Of a DNA stretch of 64,000 nt, positions 48,904-62,794 are shown one piece after another. Within the stretch, counting starts at the first letter, position 1. Each line of letters opens with the position of its first letter. A program made the translations under genes and the position numbers. Where the stretch lies: positions 1 through 64,000 of the forward strand of contig JAKBBP010000005.1 of NCBI GenBank assembly GCA_021808445.1. Reading direction: 5' to 3'. The notes under the pieces were generated by a model. That model worked only from the letters and a program-made list of their open reading frames with translations. It was not told the DNA's origin and searched no databases. The DNA is from Pseudomonadota bacterium (lineage in GTDB: Bacteria; Pseudomonadota; Gammaproteobacteria; Burkholderiales; Burkholderiaceae_C).

Positions 48904-50940
48904 TCAAAACCTGACGAAGGCGTCCCGAGTCAGCACGGGAAGGGCCCCGGTGCCCTCGCGCGACGGGGCCCGGGGCGCGGATGCGTCCCTGCCAGGCTTG
49001 CGGGCGCTACGCTGCGGCCCTGTGGCGCCCGGGTCCGCGGCCTCGCCCGTCGCCCGGCCCGCCTTCGCGCCGGCGTCGCCGCGCGCCAGGCGGAACTGCG
49101 CCACGTCGCGCTGCAGCTCCTGGGCCTGGGCGTTCATCGTCTCGGCGGTCGCGGCCAGCTGCTCGGAAGCGGATGCGCCTTGCTGGGTGGCGATGTTGAT
49201 CTGCGAGACGGCCTGACTGATCTGCACGATCCCCGTCGCCTGCTCGTCACTGGCCGCGCTGATTTCCTCGACCTGGGCGGCCGTGCGGACGATCGCCGGC
49301 ACCATGTCCTTGAGCAATTCCCCGGCACGCTCGGCATGGCCTACCGAGCGCCCGGCCAGTTCACCGATCTGCGCCGCCGAGGCCTGCGACCGCTCGGCCA
49401 GCTTGCGCACCTCGGCCGCCACGACGGCGAAGCCCTTGCCCTGCTCGCCCGCCCGCGCCGCCTCGATGGCCGCGTTGAGCGCCAGCATATTGGTCTGGTA
49501 GGCGATGTCGTCGATGATCGAGATGCGCTCGGCGATGGCCTGCATGTCCTCCACGGTCATCTGCACGGCCTCGCCACCTTCACGCGCCTGATCGGCGACC
49601 TCATGCGCCGTGCGGGCCGTCTGGCGCGCCGCGTCGGCACTCTGGCGCACCGAGGCCTGCGCCTCCTCCAGCGTGGCCGAGATCTCCTCGACCGAGGCCG
49701 CCTGCTCGGAGGCGCCCTGCGACAGGGTCATGGAGGCGGCCGAGACCTCGCCTGCGGCGGTGCTGAGCTGATCGGCGGTGGACTGGATGGAGCCCAGCAC
49801 TCCCTCGAGTTTTCGGACCATGTCGCGCAGGGAGGCCAGCACGCTGTGATGGTCGGTCTCGGCACAGCGGATGGGCACCGTGAAGTTCCCTTCGGCCACG
49901 GCATTGGCGATACCGGCCAGCTCCTCGGGATCGGCCCCCAGATGTCCGAGCAGGCGTGCCAGGGCCCGCGCGAAAGCCGCCGCCAGCGCCAGCACCGCGA
50001 GGGCCAGCCCGGTCTCCAGCCCGACGCCCATGCGCTGGAGCGATTGCTGGTGCTCGGCCCGGGCCGCCAGCGCCGCCATCAGGCTGCCTTGCAGACGACC
50101 CAGGGCATCGATGCGCGCCGTGGCGGCGTCGAACCAGGTCTGGGCATCGAGCCCGTAGTCACCCGTGGAGGCCTTGTCGAGCACGGAGGCGACCATGGTG
50201 TCGACCTGTCGGGAGTCGATGGCCTGCAGCGCGCCGAGCGCGTCCGTATCCGCCAGGGCCCTGAAATGCCCCAGGTAGGCCTGTTCCTTCGCGGCGCTGC
50301 CGATCACATGCCGCAGAGTCGGCAGGTCCAGGGGCGCACGGGCCGCCAGCACGCCGTTGAGCAGGCCGCGCTCCTGGCCCGCCTGCTCGCCGGCGTCGGC
50401 CAGGTCGGCGTAGGCCGACAGGGACAGCGTGGTCGCGGTGTCCCCGGCCGTGCGGGGCGCGGCGTCGACGACCTGGATCAGCCCGGCGATGGCCCGTCCG
50501 TAGCGGGCGATGGCCCCGGCGCTGCTCAGTTGCAGGCCGCTCACGCCCTGGCGCACGCCGGGCAGCGTGTCGAGCCCTTGCAGGGCGGCCGCCAGGTTCG
50601 CCGCGAGACCCCGCGGCAGCGCAGCACCCTGGGCCTGCTCGAGTTCCCGCAGCGAGCCCAACGCGGCATCGGTGGACTGGCGCTGCGACGCGAGGGCGTC
50701 GCCGAAGCGGGCGCCCTTGCTGGCGATGAAGCCCGCCGACAAGCCTCGCTCACGTTGCAGGGAGGCCACCAGACCGCCCACCGCGCGGATGGTTCGCACC
50801 ACCGTGGCATTGCGCCGGGCCGTCTGCAGATCCGTCCAGTCCGAGCGCAGACTGAGCACGATATGGAACACCGCTCCGACCAGGACCAGCCCGAACAACA
50901 GGAACAGCCTGCCCCGCAAGCCCCGAAACATCTGCAACAT
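48904..50940 (-). CDS. Methyl-accepting chemotaxis protein with nitrate/nitrite-sensing (NIT) domain
   Basis: N-terminal TM, NIT-like helices ([41 protein letters not shown]), MCP signaling hairpin ([46 protein letters not shown]). Confidence 0.85.
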   Translation of the reverse strand: MLQMFRGLRGRLFLLFGLVLVGAVFHIVLSLRSDWTDLQTARRNATVVRTIRAVGGLVASLQRERGLSAGFIASKGARFGDALASQRQSTDAALGSLRELEQAQGAALPRGLAANLAAALQGLDTLPGVRQGVSGLQLSSAGAIARYGRAIAGLIQVVDAAPRTAGDTATTLSLSAYADLADAGEQAGQERGLLNGVLAARAPLDLPTLRHVIGSAAKEQAYLGHFRALADTDALGALQAIDSRQVDTMVASVLDKASTGDYGLDAQTWFDAATARIDALGRLQGSLMAALAARAEHQQSLQRMGVGLETGLALAVLALAAAFARALARLLGHLGADPEELAGIANAVAEGNFTVPIRCAETDHHSVLASLRDMVRKLEGVLGSIQSTADQLSTAAGEVSAASMTLSQGASEQAASVEEISATLEEAQASVRQSADAARQTARTAHEVADQAREGGEAVQMTVEDMQAIAERISIIDDIAYQTNMLALNAAIEAARAGEQGKGFAVVAAEVRKLAERSQASAAQIGELAGRSVGHAERAGELLKDMVPAIVRTAAQVEEISAASDEQATGIVQISQAVSQINIATQQGASASEQLAATAETMNAQAQELQRDVAQFRLARGDAGAKAGRATGEAADPGATGPQRSARKPGRDASAPRAPSREGTGALPVLTRDAFVRF

Positions 50941-51085
50941 GGCCCACCTCGACGATTTCACGACTGTGCCGCACGGATGGAGCGCGCCTCCAGGCATCCG
51001 AATGGCGAAATGGGCATGAAAACCTCGCTTGCTGCAACGACACACCGAACTCTCTCGCTTGCACGCTGCAAAGGCGGCTCCCCGA

Positions 51086-51134
51086 TGGCGCCAAGATAGA
51101 ACCCCCTTCAAACAGGGGGGTTGACGTGGGTCAA
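51086..51134 (-). promoter_or_regulatory. Putative class II FNR-type promoter for the NIT-domain MCP
   Basis: Minus strand: TTGACCCACGTCAA (51134-51121), exactly 22 nt, then a -10-like TATCTT (51098-51093). This is the spacing expected for an FNR box centred at -41.5. Confidence 0.6.
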
Positions 51135-51287
51135 CGCTGCGAGGGCCGGAGGCGCCGCTGGCGGCGACCTGCGGGAAGCCCGCGGTGCTCCAGCAGGTCC
51201 ACCTGGCGCTGTTTCGATGGGCTCAGCCCGGTTCCGATATGCTCGGGATCATTGAGTACCGACAACAATCCTGCAAAAGGACGAGCC

Positions 51288-51434
51288 ATGGACAGTCTCG
51301 ACTACGAACTCAAGGATTTACGGGACATCGTCATTGGTGCGGCCTTCGGCGCGGAGAGCCCCCGGGAAGGTGTCGCGGCTGCAGGATCCGACCTCGAAGC
51401 CGCGCGCGCGGGCGCCCTGCCCCGCGGCGCCTGA
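51288..51434 (+). CDS. Small conserved-looking 48 aa protein upstream of GGDEF gene
   Basis: MDSLDYELKDLRDIVIGAAFGAESPREGVAAAGSDLEAARAGALPRGA; RBS-like AAAAGGA 6-7 nt upstream of ATG. Confidence 0.45.
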   Translation: MDSLDYELKDLRDIVIGAAFGAESPREGVAAAGSDLEAARAGALPRGA

Positions 51435-51445
51435 GGCGGAACATC

Positions 51446-52435
51446 ATGGATCAGCCGGGCGATCACGAACGCTTGATGCTGGCCCTGGAGGCCGCCGGAC
51501 TGGATCTGTGGGAAAACGACCTGGTGGAGGGCAAGATCACCCGCAAGGTCACCAAGGTCTTCGAGGAACTCGGCTACCGGCCCGAGGAGGGAGTGGAGCT
51601 GGTCGAGGACATCTACGGCATCGTGCACCCGGAGGACGTGGCGCAACTCAAGGCTGCCGTCTTGGCCCACCTTTCGGGCAAGACCCCGCAATACCGCTGT
51701 GAGTTCCGGCTGCGCGCGAAGTCCGGTGCCTGGGTCTGGTATGCCAACTACGGCAAGATCATGGACCGCGACGGCACCCGCCAGGGGCGACGCTTCGTGG
51801 GCGTGACCTTCAGCATCGATGACCGGCGTCGCAAGGAGGCCGAACTCGAGCAGGCCAATGCGCTGCTGCTCGAGCGCAACCGCCAGCTGGCGGAGCTGAA
51901 CCAGACCCTGCAGGCGCTGGCCACGACTGACCCGCTGACGGGTCTGGCCAACCGGCGTCAGCTGTTCGAAGCCGGCGAGCGCGAGGTGCAGCGCGCCCAG
52001 CGCATGGGCCACGCGCTGTCCTTGCTGATCGTGGACATCGATGATTTCAAACTGGTCAATGACACCTGGGGCCACGCCGCAGGCGACCAGGTGATCTGCG
52101 CGGTCGCCGCGACCTGCGCGCGCAGCGTGCGCGGCCAGGTCGATCTGGTCGGGCGCATCGGCGGCGAGGAATTCGCGGTGCTGCTGCCGGAGGTGGACAT
52201 GGACGATGCCAACACCCTGGCGGCACGCCTGTGTCGCTCGGTGCCTGCCTCTCCGGTGCCGCTGGGATCCACCGCGCTGCTGGAACTCACGGTGAGCATC
52301 GGCATCGCCACGCTGAGCCCCGAGGTCGCCACCGTGCATGAACTGCTGCGCCGCGCCGACCAGGCGCTGTACCTGGCCAAGGGCGCCGGCAAGAATTGCG
52401 TGCGCCCGATGCCCCGCGCGGAGCGGGCGGCCTAG
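51446..52435 (+). CDS. PAS-GGDEF diguanylate cyclase
   Basis: PAS_3-like fold (YRCEFRLRAKSGAWVWYANYGKIMDRDG), GGDEF domain TTDPLTGLANRRQLF...RIGGEEFAVLLPE. Confidence 0.9.
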   Translation: MDQPGDHERLMLALEAAGLDLWENDLVEGKITRKVTKVFEELGYRPEEGVELVEDIYGIVHPEDVAQLKAAVLAHLSGKTPQYRCEFRLRAKSGAWVWYANYGKIMDRDGTRQGRRFVGVTFSIDDRRRKEAELEQANALLLERNRQLAELNQTLQALATTDPLTGLANRRQLFEAGEREVQRAQRMGHALSLLIVDIDDFKLVNDTWGHAAGDQVICAVAATCARSVRGQVDLVGRIGGEEFAVLLPEVDMDDANTLAARLCRSVPASPVPLGSTALLELTVSIGIATLSPEVATVHELLRRADQALYLAKGAGKNCVRPMPRAERAA

Positions 52436-52468
52436 TCAGGCTGTTGAACTACCCCAGGGGGCCGCGCA

Positions 52469-53470
52469 TCAGGGACGCAGCAGGATCTTGGCCGACGTGC
52501 ATCGGCCTGCGGACAGATCGACGAAGGCCTGCTGGCCCTGGGCGAGTTCGCGCTCCTGCACCCAGCCCAGGTCCCCGAAGACGCCTTGGTGCAGCGCGGC
52601 CACCGTGGCACGCAGATCGGCCGTGGTGTAGGTGTAGGTTCCCAGCAGCGTGATCTCCGACAGGGTGAGCCTGCGCATGTCGATCTCGCTGGCCCAGTCC
52701 TGCAGGCCCACGTGCATCACGACGCCGCCGGGTTTCACGGCGGAGATGGCCTGATGGCGCGTGGCCTTGGCGCCGACGGCGTCGATCACGGCATCGAAGC
52801 TGGACTCGGCGACGGCCGCGGCTCGAGGATCGAGGGTGTCGCAGCCCACGTGCCGGGCCACGGCCTCACGCCGCTGCGCGTGGACCTCGGCCACCACCAG
52901 GGCGCGCGCTCCCGCATGGCGCAGCAGCAGCGCGGCCAGCATGCCGATGGCACCGCCACCGATGACCAGCACCCGACATTCGTGCAGGGGTCGGGTCAAG
53001 GCGCGTTGCGTGAGCGCCATGGCGTGCCAGGCCGTCGCGGCCGGCTCGGTCAGCGCGGCCGACGCCGCCGGCATGTCCTGCGGGATCTCGATCAGCGAGG
53101 AAGCCGGGATGCTCATGTACTCGGCGAATGCCCCGGGTCGGGTCATGCCCACCATGGTGCGCTGGCTGCACAGGTTGTTGCGCCCCTGCACGCAGTATTC
53201 GCACTCGCCGCAGGTGATCAGCGGATTGCCCGTGTAGCGTCGGCCGCGGGGGATTCGCGCATGGGCCGAGCGCTCGACCACGCCGACGAATTCGTGCCCC
53301 AGCACCAGGCCCGGCTTGCGCCTGGGATCGTGTCCGTGCCAGGCGTGCAGGTCGGAGCCGCAGATGCCCACGGCCTCGATGCGCAGCACCACTTCCTGAT
53401 CCTCCAGCTCGGGTTCGGGAACATCCTGGAGTCGCAGCTGCTCGGCTTGGGTATAGACAAGGGCTTTCAC
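52469..53470 (-). CDS. Zinc-dependent alcohol dehydrogenase (HpsP-like position in DHPS cluster)
   Basis: VGICGSDLHAWHGHDPRRKPGLVLGHEFVGVV, NPLITCGECEYCVQGRNNLC, a Zn-ADH with structural zinc cysteines. Confidence 0.85.
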   Translation of the reverse strand: MKALVYTQAEQLRLQDVPEPELEDQEVVLRIEAVGICGSDLHAWHGHDPRRKPGLVLGHEFVGVVERSAHARIPRGRRYTGNPLITCGECEYCVQGRNNLCSQRTMVGMTRPGAFAEYMSIPASSLIEIPQDMPAASAALTEPAATAWHAMALTQRALTRPLHECRVLVIGGGAIGMLAALLLRHAGARALVVAEVHAQRREAVARHVGCDTLDPRAAAVAESSFDAVIDAVGAKATRHQAISAVKPGGVVMHVGLQDWASEIDMRRLTLSEITLLGTYTYTTADLRATVAALHQGVFGDLGWVQERELAQGQQAFVDLSAGRCTSAKILLRP

Positions 53471-53504
53471 GATGGGCTCCGGTGGCGGGTGGGACGGGTC
53501 ACAA

Positions 53505-57056
<3,552 letters not shown>

Positions 57057-57103
57057 GCCTCCTCCTGGGGTGGTCGGCGCCTCCAGCGCTCTGGACGCCC
57101 CCA

Positions 57104-57123
57104 AAATGGAAGCGCTTACATTT
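57104..57123. promoter_or_regulatory. Putative LacI-family operator O1 (upstream of MFS gene)
   Basis: AAATGGAAGCGCTTACATTT, near-palindromic around AAGCGCTT; matches 57355-57374 at 18/20 positions. Confidence 0.7.
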
Positions 57124-57354
57124 CATGCTAGGCGGCGACCGAAGCGCCTGTCAACCAGGGGTTTCCGCGGAGCTCAAGGCTTGCTGCGAGGGGCCATTCC
57201 CCCGATCGCCGGCCTTCACCCCGGCGCATGAACTCGCTCTGCCGCCATGGGAGCACAGCCCTGGTCCGCAGGAGGCAGGCGCACTTCTATACTGGCCTCA
57301 CCCCGTCCTCGCGCCTGTCGTCCCGGGCAGGCTCGGAGCCGGGGAAAGTCCCAA

Positions 57355-57374
57355 AAATGGAACCGCTTGCATTT
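57355..57374. promoter_or_regulatory. Putative LacI-family operator O2 (upstream of lacI-type gene)
   Basis: AAATGGAACCGCTTGCATTT, 31 bp before the regulator start codon; second copy of O1. Confidence 0.7.
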
Positions 57375-57405
57375 TTGAGGTCTCCAGCATTCCGCACCCT
57401 TTACG

Positions 57406-58422
57406 ATGGATCGAACCACCCCCAAGCTCAGTGACGTGGCGCGCATGGCGGGCGTATCGGAAGCCACGGCATCTCGCGCGCTGTCGGACTCGCAGCTGGT
57501 GCGCGAGAAGACACGGCTTCGAGTCGCCCAGGCCGCCGAGCTGCTGGGCTATGTCGCGCATGGCGCGGCGCGAGCCCTCGCCTCGCGGCGCAGCGGCACC
57601 ATCGGCGCGGTGATCCCCACGCTGAACAATGCGATCTTCGCCACCTCCGTCAACGCCTTGCAGCAGTCCCTCGCGCAGGCTTCGTACAGCCTGTTCCTGG
57701 CCTCGCACGAATACGACCCGAAGACCGAGCTGGAGGTGGCACGCCGGCTGATCGAGCGCTCGGTCGACGCCCTGGTGCTCGTGGGCACCGACCACGACCC
57801 GGCGCTGTTCGCGATGCTGGAGAAGTTCCGCGTGCCCTACGTGCTGACCTGGGCCATCGACCGCCAGCGCCGCCATCCCTGCATCGGTTTCGACAACCGG
57901 GCCTCGGCCATCGAGGTGGCGCGCCATCTGCTGGACCTCGGGCATCGGCGCTTCGCCATGATCTGCGGCATCGGTGCCCACAACGACCGGGTGCGCGAGC
58001 GCGTGGCCGGCGTGCGAGACGCGCTGCGCTCGCGCGGGCTGCAACTGGGCGAGCAGGACCTGATCGAGAAGCCCTACTCCTTCGCCGCGGGCGGGGAGGC
58101 CATGCGCGAATTCATGCGCCGCCCCCAGCGGCCTACCGCGGTGATCTGCGCCAACGACGTGCATGCCATCGGCGCCCACTTCGCATGCGCGGCGCTGGGC
58201 GTGGAGATTCCCCGCGAGGTGTCCATCACCGGCTTCGACGACATGGAGATCTCCGCGCTACTGCGCCCGGGGCTGACCACCATGCGCGTGCCCAAGGCCG
58301 AGCTCGGGCGGGCCGCGGCGGAGTACCTGCTGGAGCGGCTCAAGGGGCACGAGATCGATGCTCCCGAGCCTCTGCAGGTGGAATGGGTGGAGCGCGGAAC
58401 CACGGCCGCGCCACCCGACTGA
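57406..58422 (+). CDS. LacI family transcriptional regulator
   Basis: PKLSDVARMAGVSEATASRALSDSQLVREKTRLRVAQAAELLGY HTH plus periplasmic-binding-type ligand domain. Confidence 0.93.
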   Translation: MDRTTPKLSDVARMAGVSEATASRALSDSQLVREKTRLRVAQAAELLGYVAHGAARALASRRSGTIGAVIPTLNNAIFATSVNALQQSLAQASYSLFLASHEYDPKTELEVARRLIERSVDALVLVGTDHDPALFAMLEKFRVPYVLTWAIDRQRRHPCIGFDNRASAIEVARHLLDLGHRRFAMICGIGAHNDRVRERVAGVRDALRSRGLQLGEQDLIEKPYSFAAGGEAMREFMRRPQRPTAVICANDVHAIGAHFACAALGVEIPREVSITGFDDMEISALLRPGLTTMRVPKAELGRAAAEYLLERLKGHEIDAPEPLQVEWVERGTTAAPPD

Positions 58423-58454
58423 GGCGCCTGCAGCGCGCCCCCCTGCCGACCCGA

Positions 58455-59048
58455 CTACTTCGCCGCGCAAGCGCCCGAAGCGGTGACCGAGCCCGCACCG
58501 GCCACCACCGACTGCAGCTGGCCCTTGTCGATCCCTCGCAGCAAGGACGGGGTGGACTGGCCCTTCTTGCAGACCAGCAGGGTCGGCGTGGCGACCTCTC
58601 CGGCGGCCTTGAGGTCGTCCAGGTTGGTGCGCAGCGTGCGGTCGGTCTCGAAACTGGGCTGGGCGACCGGGTAGCCACCCTCTTCGGCCAGCTCGTTGAA
58701 TTGCGCTTCGTTCTTTTCCCAGGCGGCGGCCGGGTTCGCAGCCTGCAGCACGCCGGCGGCGCGGCCTTCGCTGTCGGGTTTCAGGAAGGCCACCAGCACC
58801 ACGCGCACACGCAGCTTGCCGGCCGCGATCAGCGGGGCGCTCTCCCGGCTCAGCTGGTTGCAAAAGCGGCAATTGGGGTCTTCGAAGGCCACGATCAGCG
58901 GCCCCGCGGTGCCTAGCGTGAAGGCCTTGCTCTGCATGGCCTGGCGCGCGAGTCGTGCGGCGACGGCCGCATCCGCGGCGTTTCCGGGCTGCGCGAAGGC
59001 GACTTCGGCGAGGAGCAGGCTGGCGAGCAGGAGCAGGATTCGTTTCAT
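58455..59048 (-). CDS. Thioredoxin-fold thiol:disulfide protein (DsbG/DsbC-like)
   Basis: Signal peptide, IVAFEDPNCRFCNQLSRES (CxxC), cis-Pro region GEVATPTLLV. Confidence 0.8.
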   Translation of the reverse strand: MKRILLLLASLLLAEVAFAQPGNAADAAVAARLARQAMQSKAFTLGTAGPLIVAFEDPNCRFCNQLSRESAPLIAAGKLRVRVVLVAFLKPDSEGRAAGVLQAANPAAAWEKNEAQFNELAEEGGYPVAQPSFETDRTLRTNLDDLKAAGEVATPTLLVCKKGQSTPSLLRGIDKGQLQSVVAGAGSVTASGACAAK

Positions 59049-59137
59049 GGGAGGGATCGGAGTTCCTTGACGAAGCGCAAATGATAGGCGTGGCCCCGCG
59101 GATGCGCCCGGACTGCGGGTGGCCCCTGCCGGCCCGC

Positions 59138-60913
59138 TCAGGACAAGCCGAGGCCGGCGGCCCCGCCCCGGCGCAGTTCGATCGCGCCACGCAGGCTGTT
59201 GAGAAACCAGACCCGCTCGGCCCTGCGCAGATGTTCCCGTCGCAGCACCGCCTCCTGCAGGCGCCCCTGGTCCAGCCATTCTCGGCGCAGGCAGCCGTCC
59301 AGCAGCCCGCAGTCCTGCGCCGGCGTGAGCAGGCGGCCTCCGAGTTCCAGCGCCAGGTTGCCGCGGGTGAATTCGGTCAGTTCACCCTGCTCGTTGTGCA
59401 GCAGCACGTCGAACACGCCGGGGTGGGCGGCGGCCGCGCGCTCGTAGACCTCGCGGCGCGTGGTCTTGTGGAACAGCCGGATGTCGTCGCGCGACACGGC
59501 GAATCCGGCCAGCGCGAACAGCGCGGGCCTGCCGTCCAGGCCCTCGGGCAGCGGGCCCAGCCCGGCACGCAGGCTGCCGCGGGAATCCAGCACCAGACGC
59601 AGGCGTGCGCGCCCCCCGGGGGCCCCGGCCGCGCTTCGACGCAGCAGCTCCCTCCAGGCCTGGGGGTCCGCGGGAAAGCCGAAATAGCGCGCCGAAGCCT
59701 CCAGGCGCGCCAGATGCAGTTGCTCGCGCAGCGCCCTGCCCTGCTCCACGCGCAGGGTCTCGATCAACTCGAAGGGGCTGGGATCGCAGCGCAGGAAGCG
59801 CCCCTTGACCAGCACTTCCTGGTATTCGCCCTCGGGCGTGGAGTCCCAGACGATACCGCTGCCCAGTCCGCAGCTGGCACGGCCGGCGCGGGCGTCCACC
59901 GTCACGGTGCGAATGGCCACGTTGAACACCGCATCGCCGCCGGGACGCAGCATCCCCACGGCGCCGCAATAGGCACCGCGCGCCGAGGCCTCGTGCTCGG
60001 CGATCCAGGCCATGGCGCGCACCTTCGGCGCGCCGGTCACCGAACCGCAGGGGAACAGCGCACGAAAAATTTCCTCCAGACCCGTTCCCGGGCGCATGCG
60101 CGCGCTGACCGTGGAGCTCATCTGCCACACCGTGGGATGACGCTCCACCGCGAAGCGCTGCGGCACCTCCACGCCATGGGGCAGCGCCAGGCGCGAGACA
60201 TCGTTGCGCAGCAGGTCGACGATCATCAGGTTCTCGGCACGATCCTTCGCGGACGCGAGCAACTCGTCTCGCAGGCCTTCGTCCTCGCGTGCATGGCGCC
60301 CGCGGGGGCGCGTGCCCTTCATGGGGCGCGTGGTCAGGCACTGTCCGTCGCGGCGGAAGAACAACTCCGGCGAGGCCGAGACGATGCGATGGCGCCCGAG
60401 GTCGAGGTAGGCGCAATAGCCCGCCGGCTGCGCGGCGCTCAGTCGGCGATACAGCTCGACGGCGCAACCCTCGAAACGCGCATGCATGCGCAGCGTGTGG
60501 TTCACCTGGTAGAACTCGCCGCGGTCGATGTCCCGGCGGATCCCGGCCACTTCAGCCTCGTAGCGGGCGCGTCCGATCTCGGGGCGAAGGTCGAGCTCCG
60601 TGTCCTGCGCGAAATCCTGCGTCGCCTGCGCCGAGGCCTCGGCGGCTCGAGGTCGCTCGTGCACCGCGAACCAGGCCAGCGGCAGAGGACCCTTCGGCTG
60701 CACCAGCAGGGCTTCGTCGAAGGCCGGAGCGGCTTCGTAGGCCACCATGCCCACGACCCATGCGCCGGCGTCCGCCTGCTGCTGCGCCGCGCGCAGCACG
60801 CCAGGCACCTCCGCCAGGGATTCGGCCCGCAGCACGGCGCGGGGCTGGCCGAATTCCAGGCGGGTGCGCGCGCCGTGGGCCTCGGCAAAGTCGATGATGG
60901 CGCTGGGGCGCAT
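59138..60913 (-). CDS. pabB: Aminodeoxychorismate synthase component I fused to 4-amino-4-deoxychorismate lyase
   Basis: Chorismate-binding domain (DIDRGEFYQVNHTLRM, PSELFFRR-type, MKGTRPRGRHAREDE, LRNDVSRLA, SVTGAPKVRAM) plus C-terminal aminotransferase IV/PabC-like domain (TEFTRGNLALELGGRLLTPA). Confidence 0.9.
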   Translation of the reverse strand: MRPSAIIDFAEAHGARTRLEFGQPRAVLRAESLAEVPGVLRAAQQQADAGAWVVGMVAYEAAPAFDEALLVQPKGPLPLAWFAVHERPRAAEASAQATQDFAQDTELDLRPEIGRARYEAEVAGIRRDIDRGEFYQVNHTLRMHARFEGCAVELYRRLSAAQPAGYCAYLDLGRHRIVSASPELFFRRDGQCLTTRPMKGTRPRGRHAREDEGLRDELLASAKDRAENLMIVDLLRNDVSRLALPHGVEVPQRFAVERHPTVWQMSSTVSARMRPGTGLEEIFRALFPCGSVTGAPKVRAMAWIAEHEASARGAYCGAVGMLRPGGDAVFNVAIRTVTVDARAGRASCGLGSGIVWDSTPEGEYQEVLVKGRFLRCDPSPFELIETLRVEQGRALREQLHLARLEASARYFGFPADPQAWRELLRRSAAGAPGGRARLRLVLDSRGSLRAGLGPLPEGLDGRPALFALAGFAVSRDDIRLFHKTTRREVYERAAAAHPGVFDVLLHNEQGELTEFTRGNLALELGGRLLTPAQDCGLLDGCLRREWLDQGRLQEAVLRREHLRRAERVWFLNSLRGAIELRRGGAAGLGLS

Positions 60914-60945
60914 GCTGGAACCTGGGATTGCGCCCGGCGCAGCGC

Positions 60946-62298
60946 TCAGCGCATGGTCACGAATTCTTCCGCGGCGGTCGGATGGATCGCCACGGTGTCG
61001 TCGAAATCCCGCTTGGTGGCGCCCATCTTCAAGGCCACCGCGAAACCCTGGAGCATTTCGTCCATGCCGTAGCCGATGCCGTGGATGCCCACGATGCGCT
61101 GGCTCGGCCCCTCGCAGACCAGTTTCATGCGCGCCGGCTGGCGCGCATGGGTCACCGCGGTGTACATGGCGGTGAACGAGGACTGGTACACGGTGATGGC
61201 GGCATCCCCGAACTCGGCTCGCGCCTCGGCCTCGCTCAGGCCCACCGTGCCGATCGGCGGGTGGCTGAACACCACGGTGGGCACGTTGCGATAGTCCAGG
61301 CGCTCGTCGGGCCTGGCGTTGAACAGGCGCTCCGACAGGCGTCGGCCGGCCGCCACCGCCACGGGGGTGAGCGCCAGCCTGCCGGTCACGTCGCCCACCG
61401 CGTGGATTCCCGGCACATTGGTGTCCTGGAAGTCGTCGACCAGCACATGTCCGGCGGCGTCGGTGGCCACTCCGGCGGCCTCTAGACGCAGCGGGGCGGT
61501 GTGGGGACGGCGCCCCACGGCCCAGATCAGACAGTCGGTGTCGTGACTGCGCCCGTCCTCGAGCTGGAGCTCCAGGCTGCCATCGGGCTTGCGGCGCACG
61601 GCCTTGGGCACGGCGTGCGCATGCAAGGTGGGCCCCTCGGCCTGCATGACATCGACCAGGGTCTGGCCCAGCATCGGGTCGAAATGCCGCAGCGGTGCTT
61701 CGTGGCGCACGAACAGGTGGGCCTGCGAGCCCAGCGCGTTGAGCACTCCCGCCAGCTCCACGGCGATGTAGCCCGCGCCGACGATGGCGGTACGACGCGG
61801 CAGCTCGCGCAGGGCGAAAAAACCGTCGGAGTCGATGCCGAGCTCGGCACCGGGAATGTCCGGACGGGCGGGGTAGCCGCCGGTGGCCACCAGGATGTGC
61901 GGGGCCGTGTAGCGCTGCCCATCCACGTCCACGGTGCGTGCATCCACGAAGCTGGCGCGCCCGCGGATCAGATCCACCTTGTTGCGCTCCAGCCCCGACA
62001 GGTAGGAGGCGTGGATGCGCTGGATGTAGGCCTCGCGACTGGCCACCAGCGTGGCCCAGTCCAGGCGGGTGCCGTTGGCCTGGAAGCCGTAGCCGGGGCC
62101 GTAGCGCTGGATCGCGTCGGCGATCTGGCCCGCATGCCACATGATCTTCTTGGGCACGCAGCCCACGTTCACGCAGGTGCCGCCGATGGGGCCGGCCTCC
62201 ACCAGCGCACAGCGCTGTCCGTGCATGGCGGCACGGTTGGCCGAGGCGATGCCCCCGCTTCCCCCGCCGATGACCAGGTAGTCGTAGCGCCGGCTCAT
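60946..62298 (-). CDS. gor: Glutathione-disulfide reductase
   Basis: [52 protein letters not shown] redox-active CVNVGC; C-terminal [13 protein letters not shown]. Confidence 0.95.
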   Translation of the reverse strand: MSRRYDYLVIGGGSGGIASANRAAMHGQRCALVEAGPIGGTCVNVGCVPKKIMWHAGQIADAIQRYGPGYGFQANGTRLDWATLVASREAYIQRIHASYLSGLERNKVDLIRGRASFVDARTVDVDGQRYTAPHILVATGGYPARPDIPGAELGIDSDGFFALRELPRRTAIVGAGYIAVELAGVLNALGSQAHLFVRHEAPLRHFDPMLGQTLVDVMQAEGPTLHAHAVPKAVRRKPDGSLELQLEDGRSHDTDCLIWAVGRRPHTAPLRLEAAGVATDAAGHVLVDDFQDTNVPGIHAVGDVTGRLALTPVAVAAGRRLSERLFNARPDERLDYRNVPTVVFSHPPIGTVGLSEAEARAEFGDAAITVYQSSFTAMYTAVTHARQPARMKLVCEGPSQRIVGIHGIGYGMDEMLQGFAVALKMGATKRDFDDTVAIHPTAAEEFVTMR

Positions 62299-62699
62299 CG
62301 CGCCGGCTCCTCGACCTGCAGCGCGGTGACCACGACCTCGATGCGCCAGCGCGGGTCGGCCAGTGCCGCCTGCACCGTGGCGCGCGGGGGCGTCGCCCCC
62401 GGCACCACCCAGGCATCCCAGACCGCGTTCATCGAGGGCAGATCGGCGATGTCCGCCAGGAAGATCTGCACGCTGAGCAAGTGACTCTTGTCGGAGCCGC
62501 ATTGCGCCAGCAGGCGATCGACATGGCCCAGTACCTCGCGGGTCTGCGCCGAGATATCGGCCTCGGGCTGGTTCTCGGGAACCTGCCCGGCCAGGTGGAT
62601 CACGCCATGGGCCACCGCGGCTTCGCTCAGCCGCGGGCCGACATGCAGCCTCCGGATCATGGTGGTCGGGGATGGTGGGGAGCCTAGGGGAGCATTCAT
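62295..62699 (-). CDS. RidA family protein
   Basis: [66 protein letters not shown]; overlaps gor by 4 bp. Confidence 0.85.
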   Translation of the reverse strand: MNAPLGSPPSPTTMIRRLHVGPRLSEAAVAHGVIHLAGQVPENQPEADISAQTREVLGHVDRLLAQCGSDKSHLLSVQIFLADIADLPSMNAVWDAWVVPGATPPRATVQAALADPRWRIEVVVTALQVEEPAR

Positions 62700-62794
62700 T
62701 GTCGCACCCGATGCCCATCGGCGCAGACCCCCTGGAGCATGGCCCCGCGGGCGATGCGCCGCGGCCGCCGGCGCGGCCGCGCTCCGCGCAGGGC

